64,000 bases of DNA from Aspidiotus rigidus (Eukaryota; Arthropoda; Insecta; Hemiptera; Diaspididae). Under the pieces are notes generated by a model. The model was not told where the DNA came from, did no database searches, and saw only the letters and a program-made list of their open reading frames with translations. Both the position numbers and the translations under genes were made by a program. Below are positions 1 through 35,586 of this stretch, in pieces (the stretch's first letter is position 1; every line of letters starts with the position of its first letter). The stretch is taken from NCBI GenBank assembly GCA_035079385.1, contig JAVHKY010000010.1, forward strand, positions 4,588,001 to 4,652,000, given 5' to 3'.

Positions 1-502
1 AATGATAACAAATCATAAAGAAAAAAAAGAAAAATTATTTAAAAAAAAAAAAAAAAAAAAGTTGTTCTAAGCTAAAGCAAAACGATTTTTTATTTGCTTA
101 AAATTAAGTGACTTAATAAGCGAAACGATTTTCAATTTGCTTAATTAAGCGACTTAATAAGCAAAACAAAAGCTTAAGAATTAAAAACGGCGAAAACATA
201 TTTTTTGACAAAAACATGTTTTTTCCAATGAAAACATGTTTTGTCCTTTCAACATTAAGCTTTAAGGTTAAGTTTCAGGTTGAAACTCGTAAATCTTAAA
301 TAAGCTTTAACTTTAAGCAAAACAAAATTTTATTTCAAGTTTGAGCGTTAAATTTAAGCAGAAAGAAATTCTTTAAGTTTAAGCCTTAAGCTTAAACCCT
401 AAAATCGAATCGCTTGCCACCCTCTTGATTCAAGGTTCAAGGTAATGGATATTACTTAGTCATTTGCCAGTTTTTGTATTTAACCTCCTGAAATCACAGG
501 GC
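1..502. other. AT-rich non-coding DNA
   Basis: Poly-A tracts and variations on a TTAAGC-like word repeat over the first 400 bases. I see no reading frame, RNA gene or clear transposon end here. Confidence 0.6.
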
Positions 503-592
503 ATATGATGAGGTGGGTTCTGGCAAAAGGACGTCCGTCCCATAAGAAATACATCGTGCGGACGCTCTTTTGCCATATACATCCTCATATAT
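503..592. repeat. Hairpin repeat, copy 1 (possible structured RNA)
   Basis: An imperfect inverted repeat folds into a hairpin of about 90 nt: an outer stem pairing ATGAGG with CCTCAT, an inner stem starting TGGCAAAAG and closing CTTTTGCCA, then a CGTCCG/CGGACG stem under a loop containing CATAAGAAATACAT. A second copy lies at 1032-1120 in the same orientation. The loops are almost identical, while stem bases differ in compensating pairs. Similarity stops at the stem base, so this is not a larger duplicated block. It may be an RNA, or a tiny foldback repeat; the strand is unknown. Confidence 0.75.
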
Positions 593-1031
593 AGTTCAAC
601 ATTTTTCTTCTTGACTAATAGAATTAGACTTGTGGGTATATCTCCTAAGTGTTACCTATTATTTCATTGTATCATTGGCGAATGTATGAAATTTAAATAT
701 ACTGATACCGGTAGGTATATCTACCCAAATAGCAAGCATCGTTTTCAATCTCACCAAAGAACATTTCAGCATAAATAATAATCAACAAAAATTATCTGAA
801 CATGGAACCAGCTTTTAAATGAATATTTTCCTACGGAATTCACTAGTAGCAACAAGGGTATGCACTTTCGGAGAAATTGAAAAATGTTATATACTTAATC
901 ATAATTCATAGTTCGCGTATCCTATAGAGCTCTTCCTCGATATTATATCGCATACTCTTGTTCGCCTGATTTTTATCGTAATGGTACTTTGTTCTTCACA
1001 TAATCACATTGGTCTTATGGCAGGGGAATGG
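593..1031. other. Non-coding spacer between the two hairpins
   Basis: AT-rich sequence without a supportable gene. The 70-codon plus-strand frame from 981 runs straight through the second hairpin and is taken as chance. Confidence 0.5.
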
Positions 1032-1120
1032 ATAATTGAGGAGGGTTCTGGCAGAAGGGGCGTCCGTCCCATAAGAAATACATTGTGCGGACGCCCTTCT
1101 GCCAGATCGTCCTCAATTAT
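1032..1120. repeat. Hairpin repeat, copy 2 (possible structured RNA)
   Basis: This hairpin has an outer stem of 11 uninterrupted pairs (ATAATTGAGGA with TCCTCAATTAT), an internal loop, and an inner stem in which TGGCAGAAGGG pairs with the CCCTTCTGCCA side, continuing into GCGTCCG/CGGACGC. Compared with the copy at 503-592, the inner stem has A-to-G on one side and T-to-C on the other, keeping the pair. The outer stem is different sequence but still pairs. The loop is the same apart from one base. Confidence 0.75.
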
Positions 1121-4100
1121 GCTTTTCATCTGCCGTTCTGTTCTCGAGGTAGCCTACGTCCTTCTATCTTTTCTTAACATAAACCATGAGTGATGAGATA
1201 AATCATAAATACTGACTTCTGCTATCGTTGAACCAGAGTTGATCGAAGCTCGAGAACTAACATTACGTCTTGCGATGATACGCGGCAACATGAATGAGAT
1301 CGTAGCAAAGAAACGAGATCTTCATCACGAAAGATGGAAAACACGATTAAAAATACTTTTTTAAATCTCACGATTCCATTAATTTTTTAGAATTCTTTTC
1401 ATGTTTCAAGAGGTGCGTCTAGTGTTATATTAATCGATTGATAATTAAGTTACAGTGAAATAATTGAATCTTGATACAGAATATTACGCAACGTGTTTGA
1501 AAACCTTTATTATAAGTTACTTCGACGAAGCTTCACAAGTACCTCATTAAGTTAGTGTTAAGTTGATTACTATAGGTAGTTCAGAATAAATAAATTTTCG
1601 TATAAAAAAGTTGAATTTGTATAAGTACCGGTACTTTTTGTTCGTTCTTTGATCAAGTAGGTAGGCCTATACGATCGAATTTTAATTACGTGCCTATACT
1701 TAGTTATAATAATAGGTATTGTTCCTGAATTCTAATTCATTAATTATTTATTATGAGTTGAAATGATAAGATTCTAAATTATTTTTTTTACTACGTGATG
1801 TTGGATTAGGCCTATCAGCTGCCTGGCTACCTGTTACACGTCGCGTCGTATCGTCATAATAAAACAATCTAGAGACGTAAAGACTATAGTAGGAACATAT
1901 CATTGTTATAATTTTCTAAATTATAAATAATTATAGTATACATATTTCAGTTTAATAGAGAAGGACAACAATAATAGTACGATACCAAAAGCAAAAAAAT
2001 TAGTTACATGATAACATGATGATAAGAGATTCGAAACACAAGTCGTTCATGTTTAGGTGCGACGATAAACACGATACATATGACTGGGAGATGTGGCGTG
2101 CTCCTGTAATCCGCGCTAAGGAAGTCTGATCATGGTCGTTCCCTGAAACGCGAGTCGGATAAATGTGGTTCGACTCGGGCCCGAACGGTGATAGTTTCTT
2201 ACCACCCCGCGATCGAGCACGACATTTGCCGGCAGAGTCGGGATATTACGAGCCATACGTCTCTCCCGAGCGTTGCCGCACGAAGATCGGTTGGAAAGCC
2301 GCGCTAGCTGGTAGACAATATACGTACTAGGCCTTGCGTACGTCAACATATGTTAGAGTTGCGGCGATTTGGCTCTTCCCGTAAAGCTGTTTCGGATAGT
2401 GCGTACGTGTGTCACGACTCGTGTACGTGTTGATCAAGGGCATCGTTCGGCGGACGTGACGTCTGGACTTCGACTTGTTAGGGTGGATGCCTTTACGGTT
2501 GTTGTCGTCACCGTGATCATTTTATTGAACTTTTTTTTTCTTCACGTTTTCATTATTTTTTTCCACTGTGGGTATCTATGTTTATAGAACAAAAGGATAT
2601 TTACGAGTCATGTAACAAGTTGAATTTATTTTTTTAATAATGATTGAAGCATTTTTTCCAGTTGCTATGAACAGCATTACTCCAAAAAAAGTTTTGAATT
2701 CTTTTCCAAATTCTTGGGACAATAATATCATGTTTGCAAATAGGTAACAAAAATTTAGGTCACGATACATAATTATTGTATTATTAGGAAATCATTTGGT
2801 AGCGGGTCATCGTCTAGTCCTCAGCATTCGGTAATGATTGACAAACTTTTTTCTCGGTTCACCAAGATGAAATTTTAGAGACGATAAGCCTCTCAAAATT
2901 TAAGATATAGGGCGCAGGTGTTTGTTTAGTTATTATCCCCTTTTATAAAATGAGGATGAGCAATTTCATCGTTCTGGTGGTCGATATCATAAATTTTCCA
3001 AGTCTCCTGAATGTAAGTTGTGAGGTACTGATTTGGTATTTGAATTTTGTGGATGATTGTTGACTTTGGATCGTAAACTTGGATGTCAGCACAAAAATCT
3101 CCGATCCACCTATTAAGTACTACAAATCCATTTAATCCGAACATCTCTCCCCGAGCTAATGACCCGTTGAGTAGTCAAAGAGCTCGTAAAAAAAAAAAAC
3201 TCACTTGTGATTTGGAATAAAGATTACTTTATTATACGCCGAATATTCCTCGACCACAGGACCTGTTTTTCAAAAATTGAATGAAAAATTAAAAGAAATT
3301 GATCCCTGTTCTTCTTTTTTTGGGTTTTTTAAATTGAACGAGAAATTACTCACTGCGCCAGAACATACATGTCTCATGTACCTACTGTAAGGTTTAAAGA
3401 AAATTTATTATTATGAATGTAGGTTTACCCGCACAAGTTCTCAGGCATGTTTACTTTACTGTAAAGAAAAACATGCAGGATTTAGTGGTGCTTGCGGTAC
3501 CGCTGAATTTTGTAACATTTTCAATGATGCATTCGACATATTGAACGTTCATCATAAGTTTACATATCATAGTAAGTATGGACGTCCTTCAAATGAATTC
3601 AATTGTGAAAAGTTGAGACAGCGGTCCAACGAAATATTTGAATACATTGACAACAAACTCATAATTAAACCGCGACAGAATTGTGGTGACTATCCTAGAT
3701 ATCGAGAAAAAAGCTAGTAGTTCCCATCCTAAAAATGATACTAAAATATCAAGCGAAATACGTATAAAAGAAACAGCATAGATAATTTGCGCATGCCTCC
3801 CCCCCCCCATGTGTTTTTAAAAAATATATATAAGTAACTCTTGGTGTAAGAAAAATTTTCTCAGAAAAAGGAGCGACGTGTTGTGAAATTTGTGCCTCGG
3901 CAAAATTTGTACAAAAGAAGTTTGATGAAAAACTTTTCGCACAAAGAAACGTTATACTTTAGTATTGTTCTCCATGATTTTTCACGTCATCTGCAGACTT
4001 TTGTCATGGGCACACCACGAAACCAGAAAAATTTTTCTCATTCTGCAACTCATTTAAAAAAAAAAACGATAGAAACCCTTTGGTACACTGTATTATAAGA

Positions 4101-4453
4101 AAGTTATTTTGTTTCGATACTAGAAAATAAAACAAGTTTGCTAACAGCCGATTCAGGCTTTCCTCGTAAAATGCAGAATACTGTCTTTGACATCATCTAA
4201 CCAATTACAAATGAAATTTCAACGCAATACACAACTGCAAACAGTACAAACGTAAAAAGAGAGAAGAAAAAGGTCAAAAATACAGCTCTGTCATCACACA
4301 GGTTCACGTTTTGAGTTTCGTTCTTTTAATAACATGATCAAAAATTAAAACTTCTGATAAATCGTCATAAATTGATATTATGGAATGCCTTTTTAAAAGA
4401 AAATATTTAGCGTACTATCTTGTCGCTTCAATAAGCTTTGGACAAGGTCGTCA
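1121..4453. other. Intergenic, no supported gene
   Basis: Mostly AT-rich. The stretch 2,080-2,480 is richer in G+C and CpG than its surroundings and could be a promoter or 5' exon region, but no exon can be proven. A minus-strand frame at 2,926-3,144 (72 codons, ending HPHFIKGDNN) has protein-like composition; I do not recognise it and see no partner exons, so it is not called. The rest shows homopolymer runs only. Confidence 0.45.
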
Positions 4454-24654
<20,201 letters not shown>

Positions 24655-25700
24655 ATTCGGATTGGATCGAGTATCTGAAACCATAGTTGTAAATTTTAGC
24701 GCGAACACCGAACAAAGGCGACACTATGTCACGTCCGTACGCTGCGATAGCTACAAGGAAAGTGAAAAACGGTTTCTTTTCGATCTTTCATTCACAACAA
24801 TGTAGGAGGCCGGGACTGGCTTCGATTCAAGGTCGTTTTGGGAAGCTACATTGACGAGAAAAAAGTGCACCGAAGCCAACATAATTCTCGTATTACGGGC
24901 TTACAGCACGCGCACATCCTGTTGAATTCTAAAACTACCACGGGTGCCTGTAAGGAATGTTGATATACAATTGAACGAAGATCAAGCTGTGAATGGTTGC
25001 TGCGTGAAGTCTTTCAACGATCGTTCGTACGCATACATCACAGTAAAACAGATTAGATGATGAATTTTTCGTGTTAATCTTTTCATTGAAGGGTTTTCAA
25101 AATACCTCTCAAAAAGATTCTCGATGAACTTAGCTTACGTTCTTACAAACACTTCAGGAATGATAGCAGGTATGAAAACACAATCGATAACTCGTCGAAA
25201 CACTTACAAGTAGGAACATCAACGATTTTGATTGATAACTGTGTTTGGTTGAGTCATACGATAGTCCGTCCGAATTAGATAGAAAAATATCTAATTGAAA
25301 GTACTCAGGATGAATTTCACCAACACTATATCGTCAATGAAACAGATTTAATGTGTAAATTATCGTTAGTACGGTATAATTAACATTCTGGCTTCGAGCC
25401 ATGTAGATTGTAAATATTATCTTACCTCGGATTGAATCACTCGAATTCTACGGATGAAATATTATTCCGCGCAATATTTCAGCAGCAACTCATGAGCTGC
25501 GTTACGTTGTAATGAAGACGGTGAATTAGAAATTGCAAGACTTGTGGGAAAAGAGTCAAAAGACAAGCGCGAAAGAAGCCTTTGATACGTGCACAGACGC
25601 ACTTCGCTCGAAAAACACGTGCTCGTGTCACTAAACTTTAAATATCACGAAAGTTGCGGATTTTTTAAATGTGAGAAGCTGATTGGTTGATTTGTATTTT
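24655..25700 (-). promoter_or_regulatory. CTP synthase 5' UTR and promoter region
   Basis: A splice acceptor (TTTCAG) just upstream of the ATG places the start of the first coding exon at 24676 and implies at least one non-coding exon further right. The likely zone is 25.4-25.65 kb. I could not fix the transcription start. Confidence 0.4.
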
Positions 25701-26144
25701 TGGCTTTATCAAGTACAGAGATGCACAAGCGTCAAGCGCTTTTTTCTCTTTCAATTTTTTTTATGACGTTTTAATGACGTTGAACGACGACGTGTTATAG
25801 CTAGTCGCTACTCGCAAAGTGCGTATTGTAAAGCCAAGCTAAAAGCTTGAGCCAACAGACATTCTGCTTGAAATAACGAACCCATTTCATTTTACTGCAG
25901 AGGCGATAAGTATGGAAAAGAAGCCTAACAGCACTTTTTTCCAGAGATGGTGCACAAAATCGAAAACAAATCACGAAATTAACGAAATTTTTGGGTGGGA
26001 AATAACTGCACTTCAAAATAGAACGTATGAACTTCAGAAAAGAAGAAAATCAGCAGCAGATATATATTTTCACTTCAAAATCGAAGAAATCTACCCTATA
26101 TTATAAAATGATAACTCGATCTCTCTCAGACCACTAGAAAACGT
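25701..26144. other. Intergenic, nothing recognised
   Basis: AT-rich sequence with short unsupported frames on both strands. Confidence 0.5.
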
Positions 26145-26655
26145 GAATAAAAACTCTAATATCTTCATTTCTAATTAAGACACAGAGATGATCCAACGCG
26201 CAGAACACTCAGTGATTAATTATTGATCAGATGTACTTTTAAATATCAAATTTCGTCTATTAGGGAAGGCGCTACAGGGGCACAACGCGAAAATTTCTTC
26301 AATCCCACAAAAAAAAATGAATAAAAATTATAATATCTTCACTTAGAATTAATATATAGAAATGACCAAACGCGCAGATTATTCAGTAAAGAATTCTCAA
26401 TCAGATGTACCGTTACACATCAAATTTCGTCCATTGGGGAAGGTGCTACGGGGCAATTTTTCAATTTTGATCCGACGACGAAAAATGAATAAAAATTGAA
26501 ATAACTTCCGTTCTAATTAAGATACAGAAATGATTATACGCCCATGTTACTCAGCAGAGAATTCCTAATTGGATGTACTTTTACAAGTTGAATTTGGTCT
26601 ATTTGGGGAAGCTCTAGAGCGGAACATCGCGAAAATTTCTTCAATTCGATGAAAA
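26145..26655. repeat. Tandem triplication, ~170-bp unit
   Basis: Three diverged copies start at 26145, 26319 and 26487. Each begins with GAATAAAAA(C/T)T, then a TTCTAATTAAGA(C/T)ACAGA block, an ACGC(G/C)CA block, CAGATGTAC or GGATGTAC, and a (G/T)TCTATT-GGGGAAG block. Confidence 0.85.
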
Positions 26656-27412
26656 ATGTACACACGAAGTTTGAAATAGAACAACATTCTCTTTTACAAT
26701 AGTTATTATTATTATTTTTTTTCTGATCTGTTCTACGCTGTGCATTGTTACAAAGACTACCTGCCCTGACCGTGCCCGTAATCAATGAGGACTCAACCAA
26801 CAAAAAATAAAATAAAAGCCAAAAAAAAAAGTTCTTTCCTCGCGAGCCACGGTGTAAGCATGATTCTATTTTTGCTGCATTAATTTCCTTCTTCGACTTC
26901 TTCTTTTTTCTCAAGGTTGTGCATTTTTATCTGATTTTTGGATATCACTGGTTTTTTATTACAAAGTCTGATGAGGATTCAACAAATCGATAATAATTTT
27001 TAAATATCAGAGAAAAAGTCTTTCAATAAATCCCTTCTTCTTCTCGATATACGAGGTATGTAACACCTCAACTGCTAACGGCCAAAACGGCCAAGAGGGC
27101 GTTGTAGGCGGCCGGCGTAGCCGCTAGTGACAATATAATTGTACATTTGAACATCAAAAAAATACAGCCTAACGTACAAGTTCATCCTTTCTTTCAAACC
27201 TTTATCACACACACCCTTCGTTGTAGTTCATTATTCATCGCTAATTTGTACGAACATGAAAGTTGATCACTTCTTTCTATAAGTTCAATCATACTTTACT
27301 ACAGTGCTTCATTTGTAGCTCATTTCTTCTGAAAAGCATGTTTATTCATTTTTTTATGTAGTTCAAGATTTGTCGCTGAAATGTTCTATTTCGTACGGGC
27401 AATATAATTTCA

Positions 27413-27624
27413 CCCGAAATTTTTTGGTCTGAAATAAAGAAACAAAATGCAGTAACAAAAACAAAAATAATTCCGTTCCAACAGAAAATTTTGGAAAAAG
27501 GAACTTACCAAAACAAAATTGGAGACGTCTGAGCAAAATCAATGCATTTTGAACGAAAACAAAAACAAATAAATAACGAAATTTTTTGGGCTGAAATAAG
27601 GAAACAAAATTCAGTAACAATAAC
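27413..27624. repeat. Two direct ~48-bp repeats
   Basis: CCGAAATTTTTTGG(T/G)CTGAAA followed by AGGAAACAAAATTCAGTAAC-like sequence occurs at 27413 and at 27577. The surrounding A-rich DNA (26.7-28.3 kb) holds no supportable gene. Confidence 0.7.
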
Positions 27625-28379
27625 CAATTAGTCAGCGGTCAAAAGTAAAAATTTTGTGGCTTATGTATGTATTTTGTTCATCTTCTTTACTTCAATCATG
27701 ATCATGTCCCAAGAAAATATTGATGGCCTAAGCCTCTTTTTTTCTTTGCGACGACTACTAACACGCGCGGACATAGGTATATAGATATCTTAGAAGCCCG
27801 AATGAGAGGACCAGAGGGTCTACTCTCCTACTTTTGCTACTCATTCTTGTTTACACGTATTCACTTGGCTGTGATCAGTAAATGAAAAAATGAGAAGTTG
27901 TCCACAACAGAACACGCAAATTATAGCAAGAAAATGAGTCAAGAGTGAACGAGAATACAGATACTTTGTCTGGTTCTTTAAAGAAGAAGAAGTACATACC
28001 GTATTCTTCTGTAGCACGCACGTGTGCAGATTCTAGTACAAACAGGAACGAAAAATATTATCGTTATTTGTTCTTGACCTAACCTAACTGTGATTACATT
28101 CTGAATAATTTCAGTTACCTATCGGTAGTGTTTATTTTGGGCGAGTGAGCAGCGACAACGAGACTGGAGACAAGCAGTAGAATTTCAATTTTTCTATCAC
28201 TCACCGCCTGAATTTTCAATTGTTCGAAAATTTTAAAATGTTCGGATATTGCGCAACGTAGACGTACGTAATTGAGTTGTCCGTGAAAACAACTACTAGA
28301 GTTCATAATTACCACTCAATCTTCGGCCAAGTTCGACCTCAAAATCTCCTGAATTGAAATATCCCGAGCTTCTTGATCC

Positions 28380-29230
28380 CTGTATCGGCTGTGACCGTGA
28401 ATTCCTCCTTAAACTCTACCATAGTCTAATCCATCCCAAACTTGAATACGGTTCTCCAATTTTCACCCACTCTAACAAAACGTTCTTAAGATTTCCGGAC
28501 TCCATTTAATTTTCCGGGCTCTGACTGATAGCCCTTCACTCAAGATATGCGCGGAAGCCTCCTTTCCGCCGTTACCACACTCTTTCACTCACTCCCTTTT
28601 TAACCTCAAAAGCCCAATACCCGAATCATCCTATCTTTTCTAATGCTTCCAGCCAACGTAATTCACCCCCTCTGTGGCTTCATTCCATCTAGGCACTGAT
28701 ATCAAACTTAGCCTTCACTTCCTATTTTCTCATCTACTACCCCTTGGTTATTCTCTATCTTTTATACCCGTCTCGATCTTGCTAAAATTTCAAAATAGCT
28801 ACAAACGAAACAACATCAACAAATTCATTTCTTCCGAATTTCACTCCCACCTTTTCTGCTAGATAGACGGGTCAAAATCAGGACCCAGAACTGGAAAATT
28901 ATGCAGTCTCTATTCGAGATAACATCTGGTCCCTCCCCATTAGAAACTCTACTTCCATATTCACCGCCAAACCACCTGCCTTTCTCCTCTCACCCGTAAA
29001 TTCTCAATACTATCTGATTCCCTCTCATTCTCACTTGCTATCCAAGGTCTTCATTCCACCAGTCGTCGAATCCACTTATTTATTAACGTTGAGTTCTTCC
29101 CCATCTTTCAACTCTTCTCTATGGATATCGGGATACGTCGGCTTCAAGGAAAATAACGTAGGGGTCCTTCTAATGTTATTCAAGATACCAAACTTGACCA
29201 TTTACAACCATTTCCGCTTCTGAACGGTTG
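28380..29230 (+). pseudogene. Decayed non-LTR retrotransposon with RNase H remnant
   Basis: Plus-strand fragments in shifting frames follow the C-terminal half of a Jockey/R1-type LINE polyprotein: LEYGSPIFTHSNKTFL near 28440, LKICAEASFPPLP near 28540 (the usual EA-x-x-PPL block), then an RNase H-like region with SIFTAK near 28955, LSDSLS near 29020 and SLWISGYVGFKENN near 29125, the last corresponding to the W-x-P-x-H-x-G-x-x-GNE motif. Stops and frameshifts separate the pieces. This copy cannot encode a protein. Confidence 0.65.
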
Positions 29231-30381
29231 GGAATGGTTTATTGCCTATACTACCTCAGTTTTCATTGCCTCTTAAAACCTCTCGGTTTGGAGCATAAGT
29301 TCGGAATGGTTCCGAATTTGGTACAAAACGTATAATGAGTGCTTACACGCCACAAAATCGAAATAATAGAAACCTCACCTTTTTCCCATCCTGCTAATTG
29401 TGTACGCCGAAGTAACTTGTAGCATAAAAACTATCGTTTTTTCGCACTTCGTTTCCAACAATCAGAAATTGTATATTTCTGCATATAATATTATTCATAT
29501 CTGAAAAATAGGACGTGACTCGACATTCGACTATGTCAAAAAAATCTTTATTAGAATAGAAAAAAAAACTGATTACTAAACTAAGAAAAAAAAAATTTAA
29601 AAACATAACACGTCAAATAGTGTTTAGTCAGTGGATAAAAAGTTCCAATTAAATCAATATCATAAAATCTTAAAATATTTCATATAAAACCGTTACATTT
29701 ACAGTTTATCGCAAGAAAATTATCGTAATTGACGAATTTTTTCTATATAGATAACATCTTAAACAGATCGACTTGATCGTTCAAACGGAAAAGAAATATT
29801 AGAAAAAAATATAAAAAGTAACGAGAGAGAAAAGAATTCAAGGAATTCGTTTCGACGAAGAAATGATACCCTGTTTTTTTTTTCTTTAACGACAAAAAAT
29901 TTCAGGATGATCGTCCGTCCAACTTAAAAAGCACATCGAAGCGCATTATTTTCATAATTTTATTATTCAATGAACTCCCGTCAACTACGAACAGCTGACC
30001 AACCGTCAGTATTTTACTACGAAAATTAATAGATATAAAACGTATATATATTTTCTTTAAATTCTACGGAGTATTTTAATTTAGACTCTACAAAGAACGT
30101 AATTTTTAAATACGCGTAACTTACAAACTACTTAAAATTTCTGCGTTTGCTAGCAGCTGTGAGAAATAGAAACATAAACCTAATAATAAAACTTGAGAGA
30201 GAGACAGAGGATTAAAAAAAAAAAAAAAAAAAAAGGAAACGATAAAAGGAATGATGATTAAAATATTCTACTAATACGCTTAATTCTTAATTATTACGAT
30301 AATATTATGAGTAAAATATCGTAAAGGCTCAAACCAAGTGCATCAACTTCGTTTTCCCTTCTTCACGGAATAACCATACTT
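29231..30381. other. Intergenic and polo kinase 3' UTR region
   Basis: AT-rich DNA with A-runs; the polo 3' UTR must lie in its right part, but a polyadenylation site was not chosen among several AATAAA-like words. Confidence 0.5.
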
Positions 30382-34740
<4,359 letters not shown>

Positions 34741-35586
34741 GATAACTGAATAAAATACAATCACATGAAATATAAAACAACAAAGTTTAAAATATAAAAC
34801 TAATAAAAGGAAAAGGTAAAATCAATAATAATGAATTTTGGATCACTATGAATTATGTTGAAACTTTACAGAATGTTAAACAGCAGTATCATTAGAAGTT
34901 CGAGAGGAGGCAGCGCACAAAGGGCGACGGCCGGTGCATTCGAATTGAATTCGATATTTTTTTTCGAATATTTCAGTTAGCAGTTACTTCACTTGAGTCG
35001 TATGCAGCTGATTTTGAATAGAGGGATCCAATGACCGTTAGAGAAAACAAAGCTACCAAATTCAGAAAAACTAAATACGGCTAGCTAGTTTACGAAGAAA
35101 ATCAGTAGTCGCCCATAATGCATAAAACTTGATGCAAAAATGTAATTCTAATTAAGAAATATTATGTCGATATGGATTATTAAAAGAAAATAAGAATAAC
35201 AATCTTATTAACGAATTTTTGAAAGTATCGAACCAAAACTTTCCAGAATTATGTATCTGTTTTATTGGTAACAGTGGCTACGTGAATTGGAAGGTGGCAA
35301 CAAGGTGATGACCACGTGACTGATGACCTTTACTTCAAGCTGCTAACGCTGCAGTTCTGCTGTTATGCAGGCAGTCCGTGACTCCGTGAACATTCACTCA
35401 CAGGAACGCGTGCCTGAGGCGTGCTATCACCGTGTCTCACCAGTCACCACGTGATGATAAGAATAAAAATAAAAGAACGAAGTTACGAACTCGAGTTGAT
35501 ATTCGCACGGTGTATTAGAAAATATAGTTATTAATTAATCTTGCCAGAAGTTTGGATCCAGAGCTTCATTTTTACCGTACGTTATC
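34741..35586. promoter_or_regulatory. Divergent promoter of polo and RRP12 with two CACGTG E-boxes
   Basis: The two start codons face away from each other across 846 bp. Perfect CACGTG palindromes occur at 35313-35318 and 35448-35453, with extended similarity in reverse orientation (ACCACGTGACTG versus AGTCACCACGTGATG). CACGTG is the known site of Myc/Max and USF-type bHLH factors. Transcription starts were not determined. Confidence 0.6.

Noticed and set aside
981..1193. 70-codon frame overlapping hairpin copy 2
   Set aside because: It is generated by the hairpin sequence itself and lacks conserved pattern or neighbouring exons.
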